A stretch of DNA of 64,000 bases from Pomphorhynchus laevis. Its lineage: Eukaryota; Acanthocephala; Palaeacanthocephala; Echinorhynchida; Pomphorhynchidae. Under the pieces are notes generated by a model. The model was given only the letters and a program-made list of their open reading frames with translations, was not told the origin of the DNA and did no database searches. Position numbers and translations under genes: made by a program. Positions 55,018 to 64,000 of the stretch are shown in pieces. The first letter of the stretch is position 1, and every line of letters starts with the position of its first letter. The stretch covers positions 62,001 to 126,000 of the forward strand of contig WNNJ02001239.1 of NCBI GenBank assembly GCA_012934845.2, written 5' to 3'.

Positions 55018-56202
55018 TTGAGTTTAGAAACAAATATTACAAGTCACTGCTCTATAATGGATAAAAAGGGTATAAAGGTTGAATTAGATAATAAAACTAT
55101 ACCTATATTATATTGGAATCCAAAATTACATAAAAATCCAATAAAACCTAGGTTCATATGTAGTGCGTTTAAATGTACATTAAAACCACTTTCTGTCTAT
55201 ATGAATAAAATACTTAAAGTAATTAAAGCACATTTTAAAAAATATTGCAAGGTAATCGAAATTAATACTGGTATAAAACACTATTTCAGTATTAATTCTA
55301 CAAAAGAATTTTTAGAACAGACAAAAGGAATAAATTTTCAAAATATAAATACATACGATTTTAGTACGCTTTATACAAATCTAGATTTAGTAGATATTAA
55401 AGAAGCGTTAGTAAAATTAATTAACCTTATATTCGGAAAAAGATATACATATATATGTTATAATAATTATAACGCCTATCTAACAAAAATTAAACCATCA
55501 AATAAATATAAATATATGGATAAAATTGAATTAATAGAATCCTTAAATATTTTGATAAATCAAAATTATTTAAAAGTAGGGACATCTATATTTAGACAAG
55601 TAAAAGGTGTTCCAATGGGTGGTAATAGTAGCCCAATTATAGCTGACTTGTTTTTAAGCTTTATAGAATATGAATTTGTTCATAACTGTGTAAAAACTAA
55701 ATCTAAACAATATAAATATATGAAATATATGTTTCGATACATTGATGATATATGTGTATTTAATTCTAATAATTTTTATTCAATTAGTGAGCACATTTAT
55801 CCAGAAAGCCTTATTCTTAACAAAACCAATATTAATGATAAAGAAGGTGTATATCTAGATATGAACATTAAATTAACATTAACTAAAACTACTATTAATT
55901 TATATCGTAAAGATGACATATTTAAATTTACAAGAAACATATTTTTGCATGAGCATTCATGCATACCATATAATATAAAATATAATACATTAAATAATGA
56001 AATTTTAAGAATTGCAATAATATGTAATGATATTGGCTTTCTTCAAAATCATTTAAATAATTTAATAGATACATATTTTAAACTAGGTTACTATAAAAAT
56101 AACATCAAGCAGAAAATAGTAAAATATATAAATCAACACAATAATATAAAAAATAAATTTAAACTCTTAAGTGGCAAATTTTTATGGATGGATAATAAAT
56201 AA
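55018..56202 (+). CDS. Naiad-type PLE reverse transcriptase, open 394-codon frame
   Basis: It carries all RT motifs listed for PLE copy 3, with the YIDD catalytic box and the PMGG motif B that PLE RTs share with telomerase-related RTs. It starts at SLETNITSHCSIMDKKG, but the true protein begins upstream in the neighbouring frame. The enzyme would copy its RNA onto a nicked target end. Confidence 0.9.
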   Translation: MSLETNITSHCSIMDKKGIKVELDNKTIPILYWNPKLHKNPIKPRFICSAFKCTLKPLSVYMNKILKVIKAHFKKYCKVIEINTGIKHYFSINSTKEFLEQTKGINFQNINTYDFSTLYTNLDLVDIKEALVKLINLIFGKRYTYICYNNYNAYLTKIKPSNKYKYMDKIELIESLNILINQNYLKVGTSIFRQVKGVPMGGNSSPIIADLFLSFIEYEFVHNCVKTKSKQYKYMKYMFRYIDDICVFNSNNFYSISEHIYPESLILNKTNINDKEGVYLDMNIKLTLTKTTINLYRKDDIFKFTRNIFLHEHSCIPYNIKYNTLNNEILRIAIICNDIGFLQNHLNNLIDTYFKLGYYKNNIKQKIVKYINQHNNIKNKFKLLSGKFLWMDNK

Positions 56203-56566
56203 TATACTTTGCATTAGAATAAGATACTAGATAGTTATTTCAGAGGAAATACATCATTAGCATGTATTTGGCCCCGCTGCTATGTTGGGTAGAGGAGTTA
56301 GGGGCCGAAACCTGATAGCATAGCAGTTCCTCCTGATGACCTCTAATTCTTATTCTGATACAACGTCTGTTATTTATTAGTCAATTCATAAAAATGACGT
56401 TTATTTTAAATTTTATTTTTATTTTTTAACTTGATTAAAATTATAGAAAATCTAAAAACAATTATTAATTTTATTATTTAATTATTAAATTTTGATTTAG
56501 CATTATTATGTTTTGTTTATTTTATAATTATATAACAATACGTAGACTCAGTTAGCTGATTTAATC
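56203..56566 (+). repeat. PLE 3' pseudo-LTR-like region of copy 3
   Basis: Equivalent to 41870-42238 with a handful of differences. It contains GGCCCC...GGGGCC and CTGCTATG...CATAGCAG pairings and CCTCCTGATGACCTCT, then a long AT tail ending ACGTAGACTCAGTTAGCTG. The order GAAACC before CTGATGA does not give a standard hammerhead, in line with the reported lack of canonical hammerheads in Naiads. Confidence 0.75.
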
Positions 56567-56569
56567 TCC

Positions 56570-57900
56570 AATAAAATAAAGATCTCAATTGATGTAAAAT
56601 CTCTATTTACAAGTATCCCGTTGTTAGAATCAATTAGCTTAGCATCTGAATTTCTAATGAATACATAATTTGGGAAACATTTAAGTATATGTGATTGCAT
56701 AACTCTACTTAAATTATGCACAACAAATATTAATTTTCAATTTAAAAATGAAATGTATGAGCAAGTTGACGGATTGTCTATGGGTAATCCTCTAGCACCA
56801 ATACTCGCTGAAATATATATGAGGAAATGGGAAGCTACACATTTAAAGAATATGAATTACATTCACACCTGGCTTAGGTATGTGGATGATGCTTTTGTTC
56901 TTTTAAAGGAACCGTTTGACCCTGATTGTTTTTTGCGTATATTAAATAGTGCTGATATAAATATTCAGTGGACATTAACAAAAGAAGAAGATGGTACATT
57001 ATCCTTCCTTGATGTAAAGATTAATAGATCTCTTGCAAACAAAGTAGAAACTGAGGTTCCCAAAAAATTAGTGAGTACCCTAATATTGTAAGCTGGGAAA
57101 ATAATGTTCCTAGAAATTGGAAAATTTCTGCAGCTTCCTCACTGTTCTTGAGATCAAAGGCAATCTGTTCTAGTGTCTATCTCAAATCGAAAAGGGATGA
57201 TGTAATTAAGGAAGTCTTATAAGTAGTGGATATCCGACTTGGGCTATCAAAAAATCATATTTAATGGGAAATAGTACTAGGGCAAAAATGATAGGCCCAA
57301 AACTTAAAACAAAATATATAGGTATACCCTATATTAATGATAAATGGAACGGCAAAACGATCAATCACATTAAACGTTCTAAAAATGGCACCCCCAGCAT
57401 TGTCATATATAATCAAAAAATGCCCAAAATAAAAAATATATTTAAACAGAAACCTAATTTTAAAAAGGATGGTGTTGTATATAAAATTCCTTGTGATGGT
57501 TATAATAAGATCTATATTAGTCAATCAAGACAAGGATTATCTAAGCGTATTGATCAACATAGATACTCGATTAAGAAAGAAACGGGATCTGGGGCTGTAA
57601 TATACCACTCCTTGAACAGTAACCATATCACAGATTTTGAAAAAAGTCAAGTTATTTCAGCAGAAAAAACGCTTTATAAAGAAAAATACAAGAAGCTTAT
57701 TTTATGCACAAAAATAGAAATATACTGATGCCCAATAATAAACCAGATATTGAATTAACAAATATTTTATAATTGTAAAGATTTGTAATGGTTTTTTGTA
57801 TTGTTTTGTTCGTTGATTTTTATGTATACTTTTCTTTCTTTGTGCTATTCAATTTCTTTGTCTATTGAATTAATAAAAAATATTTTATAATAATAAGGAT
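56570..57900 (+). mobile_element. Canonical PLE (C-terminal GIY-YIG), 5'-truncated
   Basis: From 56576 the frame reads KISIDVKSLFTSIPLLESIS (RT motif A). From 56753 come VDGLSMGNPLAPILAEIYMR (motif B), WLRYVDDAFVLL (motif C, YVDD) and TLSFLDVKINR. After a broken stretch, 57264-57728 reads GPKLKTKYIGIPYINDKWNG, KDGVVYKIPCDGYNKIYISQ (GIY and YIG equivalents), SRQGLSKRIDQHRYSI (catalytic Arg, His) and YHSLNSNHITDFEKSQVISA. The order RT then nuclease is the classical Penelope/Poseidon-like one, opposite to copies 2 and 3. It starts exactly where copy 3 ends. At least three breaks make it inactive. Confidence 0.88.
57264..57728 (+). CDS. C-terminal GIY-YIG domain of the canonical PLE
   Basis: A 154-codon frame. 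Residues 65-85 hold VVYKIPC and KIYISQS; residue about 92 is the likely catalytic Arg (LSKRIDQHR). A His near residue 113 and a Glu in ISAEKTLYKE complete the usual set. The preceding 60 residues are the basic linker typical of PLEs. It would nick target DNA. Confidence 0.8.
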   Translation: MGNSTRAKMIGPKLKTKYIGIPYINDKWNGKTINHIKRSKNGTPSIVIYNQKMPKIKNIFKQKPNFKKDGVVYKIPCDGYNKIYISQSRQGLSKRIDQHRYSIKKETGSGAVIYHSLNSNHITDFEKSQVISAEKTLYKEKYKKLILCTKIEIY

Positions 57901-58112
57901 TTTATTACATAACATAACAACCGATAACTAAATAAATAACAGAAAGGAAAAGAGTCAGAGTCACAAAAAAACTTGTCAACTGTAGATTCAATGATCTGTG
58001 CTAACTTCTTACCAAATTAAGGTCTCAAATCCACTGGGATCTGAGTCCTCGAACCAATCCAACACGCCGCTCTTCGACTGAACCACCCGGGGTCTTTCAC
58101 CCTCCGAAGAGA

Positions 58113-59432
58113 CTAGTCGGCGCGGACTATGTTGGGTAAGCGAGAGACGAGGAGCTTAAGAAACCTTAGTCTTTGCTCTGGGGGACGTCCTCTAGAGAAG
58201 AAGACTAATCCCGAGATAGCCCAGGTGCCCCAGAGGCGCACCTGAGTTTTCCCATTCAACCACAGATGCCGGGCCCGTTTCAGAGCCCAACTAGCTCTCT
58301 TCAGGATACGTTTTAGTCTATCCAGGTCAGCTTTCGCTGACCAGTTCACCGAAACGGTGAACCCCAGGTATTTTACTCGACTTGTGAAGGTAGGGAGTGG
58401 ATCATAGGCAAAAATGGAGGCTAGAGCAGAGAGTGCTAGTCTCTTAAGCTTTTGCTTAGTCGCAGGGGAGCCATGAAAGACAACCACATGCGATTTGGCG
58501 GAGTTTAGAACAAGATTGAACATGGGTAACTGGTCTTTTAATCTTAAAAAGAAACGGCTGATGCTAGAGACTACGTCCTTACACCTGCGTCCAGAGAACA
58601 GGGCTGTGGTGTCATCAGCGTACACCACTAGACGTTGACCACGCTGTTTAAATATTTTGAAGAGATTAATGGAGGCGGCAAGATACAAGATAGGAGAAAG
58701 AGGGGAACCTTGAGGCACACCCGTAATAGGGTAGAACTGACGCGCATCAGGGTCGTCTTCGTAATAAAATCGCTTGGTGTACAACAGTACCTCCACCCTG
58801 TTAACAATTCTCGCAGGCAACCCGAGGGACCTGAGAGAAGAGATAACAAAAGGAATGGAGATGCGGTTAAATGCAGCAGAAAAGTCAAGGAAAACAGCCA
58901 CAGCAAGTTGATGGCTATTCTCCCGACAGAACTGATGCACTTCACCTACTGCTGAATGGACCGAGCGACCTTTGACGAACCCATGGAAACCAGGTGGGAT
59001 TAAGTTACGCCTACTTAAATGATCGCGGATTCTACGCGCAAGCGCTTTTTCGTAGATCGATACGAGGGAATTCTGAATCGAAATGGGCCGCAGGTCTTTA
59101 GGACATGAGACCGGATATTTTTTAGGAATAAAAACTCTACCGCTAACGTTGATGCCGCCCACATCGGATGGGGTGGCTAATAGTATTGTGACGGCCACCT
59201 CCCTTCTTTGATCGGCTGTCAAAAGCTGACAGACACGAGAAGAGAGTGGAGCGACGGTTTTGGAGGTGCCCGGAAGAGGCCCCCAGGCATTGAGTATATC
59301 TGGAACAGAAATATCTCTACTCCTGAAGTCTCCCCAAGGCGGGATTGGTTGCGGTGATTGAGTGGCTCCATAGTTGTGTAGGGATAGTGATTCCTCCAAA
59401 ACTCTATCAAGACAAATACTTCCGATCCACAC
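58113..59432 (-). CDS. LINE-P reverse transcriptase, 439 codons
   Basis: Motif order: KDLRPISIQNSLVSIYEKAL near residue 118, FHGFVKGRSVHSAVGEVHQF near 150, VAVFLDFSAAFNRISIPFVI (motif A) near 180, ITGVPQGSPLSPILYLAAS (motif B) near 244, RLVVYADDTTALFSGRR (motif C, YADD) near 275 and VKYLGFTVSVNWSAK near 360. The frame stays open to IVRAD. All catalytic Asp residues are present. The start at MWIGSICLDR is simply the first Met after a break; the true N-terminus is upstream in ORF2. Confidence 0.9.
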   Translation of the reverse strand: MWIGSICLDRVLEESLSLHNYGATQSPQPIPPWGDFRSRDISVPDILNAWGPLPGTSKTVAPLSSRVCQLLTADQRREVAVTILLATPSDVGGINVSGRVFIPKKYPVSCPKDLRPISIQNSLVSIYEKALARRIRDHLSRRNLIPPGFHGFVKGRSVHSAVGEVHQFCRENSHQLAVAVFLDFSAAFNRISIPFVISSLRSLGLPARIVNRVEVLLYTKRFYYEDDPDARQFYPITGVPQGSPLSPILYLAASINLFKIFKQRGQRLVVYADDTTALFSGRRCKDVVSSISRFFLRLKDQLPMFNLVLNSAKSHVVVFHGSPATKQKLKRLALSALASIFAYDPLPTFTSRVKYLGFTVSVNWSAKADLDRLKRILKRASWALKRARHLWLNGKTQVRLWGTWAISGLVFFSRGRPPEQRLRFLKLLVSRLPNIVRAD

Positions 59433-59845
59433 AGATGCTCTATCCTTCCAAAAAACAAACTTATCTTTCTTGAATATCTTTTAAAATGAAGACTGAGAAG
59501 GGTCAAGACGAGCAATACATGCCCTATCCTTACTCAGCTTGAACCAGTATCTGGTACGCCAGTATTCTTTCGAGAGCGTCTGTTTGGCAGAAGAAGAGAA
59601 GTCAGGGAGATAAAGTAGTTTATCTAGGATATTGAGTTTTGTCGGGGTGGGTCTGAAAATACGACCTTTATAGGTAGTCGATAAAATCGCGGTGGCTTGC
59701 GAAGAGAGATAGGAATTAAATCCGGTTAGACTCTCATTGCCAATTCGGGGAAAACGCTAAATCACTGCTTGGAAGAAAGCCACCCTGGTGGGATCAAAGT
59801 GGAATCTTTTACGAAGCAGGGAGTCCTCTTCCATCCGCCAACGAA

Positions 59846-60479
59846 TCAGTTCATGAGAGGTGGACAGATGTTGCCGCGATTGCTCCATACAGAATGGTTT
59901 AAGCAACCACTTCTCGTGGAACAATAATAAGTCGAGGAGTGAATTGATTGTCGTGCAATGAAAGGAGGGGACGGAGGTTTATGAATAAGATAATCGTTCC
60001 TGGCTCTGCGGAGTGCTGCATTAATCCAACGACCAGTTCTGTCGTTGAAGTCACCTAGTACCATGTCATAGCCGCCATCAATTATCCCATCCAGGAGGTC
60101 ACGGTTCTTATGAATCTCTCCTGCACTTATATAGACGTTGGCTAGACTGATGCGTTTACCGTTCTTGACGAGTGAAACTACTAAACAAGACAGGGCTGGA
60201 CAAGAGTAGTTTAAAATGAGGGAGGATCTTAAGGAGTATTTAACTAAGGTCAAGAGTCCTTGAGATGAAGAGGAGTGAGGAGGGGTTATATACGGAGTAT
60301 AGTGGGTATAAATGTGCTTAGGGATAAATTGAGTAATGTCCTGGAAGAGACGGATAGACCGCGTCTCCTGAAGAACTATAACATCTGCGTCTCTACCAGA
60401 TAGAAGCCTAAGGGCAGAAGCCCCCCCCCGAATTCCACTGAAGGATATTCAGTGAAAAAGGCTCGGGCTTACTCACCAT
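59846..60479 (-). CDS. LINE-P ORF2 start, apurinic-type endonuclease
   Basis: ORF2 begins at the ATG 60479-60477: MVSKPEPFSLNILQWNSGG, then, after a run of G residues that likely changes frame, GRDADVIVLQETRSIRLFQD (catalytic Glu), LANVYISAGEIHKNRDLLDG and MVLGDFNDRTGRW (GDFN motif). The ORF1 stop TGA (60475-60473) lies inside ATGGTGA, so the two frames overlap by seven bases, a layout that fits coupled termination and re-initiation. The SDH end of the domain is lost. Confidence 0.75.
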
Positions 60480-60754
60480 TGTGATGGATTAGTTGGATTG
60501 GGAGCCGACAACCTAGACTGGGCCAGTAGTAGGAGGGTTACCCCCTTACAACCAGCCACAGCCTCGGGTGCCGTCCCCTGTGCGACATTATCTTCATTTC
60601 CCGGAGACCTTAAGGAAGAGCCTTTAATAAGCTTCAATGGCGGAACTTTAGGGACCGAAGCCCCTCTTTTCTTAGATCTTTGAACAGCCGGAGATGCAGG
60701 AATCGACGGCGCACATAGGATGGAATTGACAAGATTTCGAATCAAGTCCTCCAT
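60473..60754 (-). CDS. LINE-P ORF1-like small frame
   Basis: 93 codons, MEDLIRNLVNSILCAPSIPA, then a basic stretch (RSKKRGASVPKVPPLKLIKG) and a Gly/Ala-rich end. It has no known domain. Its position immediately upstream of ORF2, and the ATGGTGA overlap, make it the end of ORF1 or a short ORF1. It could be truncated at its 5' side, since the element ends within about 15 bases. Confidence 0.5.
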   Translation of the reverse strand: MEDLIRNLVNSILCAPSIPASPAVQRSKKRGASVPKVPPLKLIKGSSLRSPGNEDNVAQGTAPEAVAGCKGVTLLLLAQSRLSAPNPTNPSQW

Positions 60755-60767
60755 GGACGCCAGTGTT

Positions 60768-60968
60768 GAAGACTAATCGGGATTAGTCTTCTTCTCTAGA
60801 GGACGTCCCCCAGAGCAAAGACTAAGGTTTCTTAAGCTCCTAATATCTCGCTTACCAAACATAGTCCGCGCCGACTGGTCTCTTTGGAAGGTGAAAGATC
60901 CTGGGTCGTTCAGTCGGAAAGCGGCGTGTTGGATGGTTGGAGGGATCAGATCCCTATGGATTTGAGGC
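60768..60968 (+). repeat. Inverted copy of the LINE-P 3' end at the LINE-P 5' end
   Basis: Bases 60772-60968 are the reverse complement of 58019-58213 (CTCTAGAGGACGTCCCCCAG, AAAGACTAAGGTTTCTTAAG and CATAGTCCGCGCCGACTGG shared) with moderate divergence. The junction is a perfect 11-base-arm palindrome (GAAGACTAATC gg GATTAGTCTTC, 60768-60791). It may be a second, truncated LINE-P insertion in opposite orientation, or a product of one complex insertion. Confidence 0.85.
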
Positions 60969-62256
60969 CATAATTACTGGGAAGAAAGAAGTAGACACGG
61001 TTACGAAGATGTTGACTGTTTTTTGATTTTGACTTTGTACTAACTGACTTGACCGACTTGCATGTGGTTTGATTATTAATAAAGTCTATATTATTAAAAT
61101 ACTTAAATTTTAAAAATATTTTTTGTAACATTTACTCCTGATGATGATAGCAGTAGGCTATTGAAAATTCGAGATTAAATACATATTTTCTTCACTCTCT
61201 CTACTAATAAATAATTCAATATGAGTGAACAATCAATTTATAATATAATATAATTTATTTTTAAATTCTCTAATAAAAGCTGGCATGTTGTTTGATTATT
61301 TATAATAATTATTTGATTATTTAATCATTATTTTGAGCTAATAATTATTACCAATTTTTATAACATCTTATACTATTTCAGACGGAATATCTACAGTATA
61401 ATTTTTTACATCATAAACATCTGGATTTGCATAAATCTAAATGTTTATTATTTTTAGTAAAAGATGAATAAAATGCCAACAAACCGTTTCTTGGATCAGA
61501 GTGAATTACAAATTTAAACATATTTACAGAAAACATGTGTTTCGATTTACTTTTAAAAAACGTATAAATTACAAAACATATGGAAAAAGTGTAAATTAAT
61601 CTAAAATTAATTTATTTTATAGCAAAGAGCGCTTTTTATAACCTTACAAATTAAAATACAGAAGTTTGTAGCAAGTGAAGAAATTTTTAGATTTTAAAAT
61701 TTTTAATCATCAATTTTCAAGAAATTGATGATTAAAATTATTGGTTTATTAAGTCGAAGTATTTAGATTATAAATTATGAAGTACAAAACTTGACTAAAT
61801 GTGTCATCGACACATTAAAGTGACATGTGTCATCGACACATTTAGTGACACATTTGACTAATTAGCGTATATCGCAGAAACTGTCAATTACTTAAAGCAA
61901 TAACAAAATTTTTATTAAAAACGAAAATTACTCAGCATAAAATGCTAAGGCCAATTCATTTATTCATGCATTTCCGTAATTGATAAAGGCATTCTTTCAG
62001 TTCATCCAAGAGTTCAAGGTTCCTCCGCAAAACTTTAATTGAGAATGCACTAACAGCATTAAAAAGTCCGTTTAGTTCAATCAACTTAATAAAAAAGCGT
62101 GAAAATAGATGTTCAAAGAAGGACAACATTTTTAAAAAGGCTACAGAAATTTAGTTTCAATGCCAATTCAATTTCCATTCATTTAAAAATATAACATGAA
62201 CTTGATTTTACTTTATTTTGCAAATTGAATTGGTCTAAAATCTATTTCAACGAAAT
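60969..62256. other. AT-rich stretch with small palindromes
   Basis: It holds a hammerhead-like hairpin at 61138-61166 (listed separately) and two copies of ATGTGTCATCGACACATT (61799-61850), each a near-perfect palindrome. No coding frame supported. Confidence 0.45.
61138..61166 (+). repeat. Hairpin with CTGATGA and GAAA boxes
   Basis: CTGATGA (61138-61144), TG, ATAGC-AGTAG-GCTAT (perfect 5-base stem), T, GAAA (61163-61166). This is the layout of the hammerhead core with stem II. Stems I and III are not evident, so it is called only as a hairpin of that pattern. It may mark the end of a lost retroelement. Confidence 0.5.
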
Positions 62257-62802
62257 ATGGGATTCCTGCGAAAAAGACGAGTTACAACGATATACACACC
62301 TATTAATTGTTCATGTAACAATGATTGCTGTTATTCGGGGCCGCCGCCGCAATATTTCCCACCACCTCTACCCCCGCCAATACCTTATCCCCAATATCCG
62401 CAGATAAACTATCCACAGTACTGTGCACCGCCACCTCCTCTAACCGCATTTCCGTCGTTGCCAGCATTCCCAGCTTTACCGCCACCTATACCTTTCTGCC
62501 CACCTCAATTACCACCGCCAATACCTTTCGGCCCACCTCAATTACCACCGCCAATACCTTTCGGCCCACCTCAATTACCACCGCCAATACCTTTCGGCCC
62601 ACCTCAATTACCACCGCCAATACCTTTCGGCCCACCTCAATTGCCACAGCCAATCCCAGCATTTCCCCCTCTATTACCACCGCCTATCTCAGCATGTCCC
62701 GCAAATTACAATTCTCAACCTCTTCCGATTTTGAATTGTTGTGTACCGTATCCTCAAGCATCACAATCATATAATAATATAAAATGTTTTCCTATAAATT
62801 AG
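62257..62802 (+). CDS. Proline-rich repeat protein, unrecognised
   Basis: A 181-codon frame from ATGG at 62257 to a TAG, followed by an AATAAA at 62904. Residues 1-9 are basic (MGFLRKRRV). Residues 18-25 are Cys-rich (CSCNNDCC). Residues 27-70 are Pro/Tyr-rich. Residues 75-130 hold five 11-residue repeats (PPPIPFGPPQL), from a 33-base tandem repeat. The C-terminus has a CC pair and KCFPIN. There is no signal peptide or membrane segment. The low-complexity repeats open all neighbouring frames too, so those are shadows. GC content is much higher than in the flanks. It could be a whole single-exon gene or a last exon. Possible roles (structural, adhesive, shell- or cuticle-like) are guesses only. 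Confidence 0.6.
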   Translation: MGFLRKRRVTTIYTPINCSCNNDCCYSGPPPQYFPPPLPPPIPYPQYPQINYPQYCAPPPPLTAFPSLPAFPALPPPIPFCPPQLPPPIPFGPPQLPPPIPFGPPQLPPPIPFGPPQLPPPIPFGPPQLPQPIPAFPPLLPPPISACPANYNSQPLPILNCCVPYPQASQSYNNIKCFPIN

Positions 62803-64000
62803 CACGAGCAATTCAGTTTAATTTGGTGTATCAGATGTTCAAATGTGATTGATCTTTGATGTTATTGACAGAAATGACTGTTCTAGAATATATTTTTATG
62901 TTTAATAAATTTTGATGTCTAAATTTTGATTAATAATAATCTGTTATTCTTTTCATACATTTTTAAAGCGTTACGTCTTGAATTAATCAGTAAATGTTGA
63001 AATTTCAACAGTGAATTTCTGCTGTGGAATTATAGCACATTATAAATTGTATTTGGATACCGCATATACGGTATCCAAAGTCGTGATTATAAATTTATTT
63101 TCTTCATTAGACTGTATTTTGAAAACCTAATCATCGATTAAAAATAGTCTTAAACTTTTATTTTTAAGTTATAAAAATTAATTAATTTTTATAATTAATT
63201 AATCTAATTAATTTTTAATTATATTAAAATTAGTTTTTAATAACTAATTATACTAATTAAGTTTAATTCACTAATTAAACTAATGAGATTTCAAACTATT
63301 TTTTTCTCTAATTAAACTAATTAGATTTTAAACAAATTTTTAATTAGCTTTTTAACTAATTTTTAATTAGTTTTATAAATATTACTATTAATATTAATAT
63401 TTACTATTAATACTTTTAATATTAATATAATATTTATATTTTTAATAATTGTAATATACTTTACTATTCATTATTTAATAGTAATAACTATTTTACTATT
63501 GCTATTTACTATTAATCCTTTTAATATTAATATAATATTTATATTTTTAATACTTTAACTATAATTTTAATTTCATATTAAATTCAAATCTGTTTAAGAT
63601 AATTAGATAACTATAAGTTACCGCTCTACATCACTATTAAAAAGAGTTTTAAATATCATAAGGCAAGGATCTTTAACTCCGCCATGGCAAGTTCTAAGCC
63701 CGTTCTGAGACAGTAGGAAGATTGGCGATAGATTTCATGACAAACCAGCCGTAAAACAAAATCCTCGCATCGACATTATGAAATGCTGTATCAATGCTTT
63801 AAAAGTCAAAAGTACAACGTCCCAGGAGAGTGACGTGCTCAGGTACTGCCTGGCCTAACCGAAAGGTCATCAAAGGTCTCTACAGTAAACTAAAGTCGTC
63901 CTCGATAAGAACAAAGACGCCTTCGTCCTTCATACAAAGTAATATATAATTTGTATATTATAAATATATAAAATATATAAATATTTATATATTGCTATAT
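62803..64000. other. Downstream flank and AT-rich end of window
   Basis: 63053-63079 is a perfect palindrome (TTGGATACCG catatac-type centre CGGTATCCAA). 63150-63600 is a degenerate TAATTAA/TTTTAAT-rich run. 63660-63950 is a less AT-rich stretch (CCGCCATGGCAAG, CGTCCCAGGAGAGTGACGTG) that may be a decayed element; no frame is recognised there. Confidence 0.45.

Larger units (their letters stand above)
54062..56566 (+). mobile_element. PLE copy 3 (Naiad-type), best preserved CxC-RT and 3' end
   Basis: Homology starts at GAGTTAAAAATATT, equivalent to 39312 in copy 2a, so the GIY-YIG part is absent (5' truncation). 54038-54988 covers the linker and the CxC motif (TECNCKSLSFDKINEHICTH). 55018-56202 is a 394-codon RT: KPRF near residue 43, TYDFSTLYTNLDLV (motif A) near 112, VKGVPMGGNSSPIIAD (motif B) near 195, FRYIDDICVF (motif C) near 239, and an intact C-terminus (KFLWMDNK). 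One frameshift separates the two frames near 54975. The 3' region to GCTGATTTAATC matches copy 2b. It is very close in sequence to copies 1 and 2, so the family was recently active. Confidence 0.93.
58019..60765 (-). mobile_element. LINE-P, best copy
   Basis: Order on the minus strand: small ORF1 (60473-60754), ORF2 start with endonuclease (60479 down to 59846), RT (59432-58113), then a 3' untranslated region to about 58019. ORF2 is broken in at least two places, near the G run at 60421 and between 59846 and 59432. The RT frame is long and intact. Two other copies exist in the window (22567-24179 plus 27916-28115; 43.15-43.35 kb). I cannot assign the clade; an endonuclease of the apurinic type and the RT motifs place it among APE-bearing LINEs. 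Confidence 0.88.

Noticed and set aside
62303-62774. Other frames over the proline-rich gene (threonine-rich plus frame, valine-rich minus frame)
   Set aside because: The 33-base repeat opens several frames at once. Only the proline-rich frame has an extended non-repeat N-terminus, a Cys cluster and a proper end.

Overview
The window looks like AT-rich genomic DNA from an invertebrate animal. No dense gene string or operon is present. Almost all recognisable coding sequence belongs to eukaryotic retroelements: Penelope-like elements (PLEs), several LINE families, tRNA-headed SINEs, one Ty3/Gypsy-type LTR fossil and one Tc1-like DNA transposon remnant. A broken ubiquilin copy is clearly of animal-type host origin. 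I cannot name the species. The set (Naiad-type PLEs, an R2-like LINE with a Cys-rich N-terminus, CR1 and L2 LINEs) points to an invertebrate rather than a vertebrate, plant or fungus.

Layout. 1-2036 is a tandem array with an exact 599-base period; a longer relative lies inverted at 44.6-45.1 kb. 4.5-7.8 kb is a composite in which two inverted copies of a PLE endonuclease (GIY-YIG) fragment bracket a PLE reverse transcriptase and the 5' part of a Cys-rich LINE. 8.97-9.3 kb is a SINE fused to a PLE 5' fragment. 10.3 and 14.1 kb hold two copies of an unrecognised gene piece; the second has a plausible TATA box, a short first exon and an intron. 16.3-29.3 kb is a LINE graveyard: a Cys-rich R2-like LINE, two CR1 copies tail to tail, an old L2 fragment, an unassigned LINE (called LINE-P here) split by a much better preserved L2 element with a 6-base target duplication, then a minisatellite and a Tc1-like fragment. 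30.0-33.9 kb is a Gypsy fossil. 34.5-38.7 kb is another Cys-rich LINE with a 437-base duplicate and a minisatellite. 38.75-42.24 kb is a PLE in the permuted order GIY-YIG, CxC, RT, followed in tandem by a 5'-truncated copy. 42.24-43.4 kb has the ubiquilin pseudogene and a LINE-P scrap. 46.9-48.5 kb is an AT-rich satellite of about 200 bases. 49.7-52.6 kb has four more SINE copies, two as a long hairpin and two as a tandem duplication. 54.06-57.9 kb has the best Naiad-type PLE RT directly abutting a canonical PLE with C-terminal GIY-YIG. 58.0-61.0 kb is the best LINE-P copy, carrying an inverted copy of its own 3' end.

Possible host genes are few: the two-exon candidate at 13.6-14.3 kb, an 80-codon reading frame at 50.6 kb and a proline-rich 181-codon reading frame at 62.3 kb. 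None is recognised.

The most interesting points are the PLE with permuted domains next to a canonical one, a hammerhead-like core in the SINE family, CTGATGA/GAAA hairpins elsewhere in the window, and composite or inverted insertions. All positions come from reading the sequence by eye. Family names rest on motifs and residue patterns, not on database searches.
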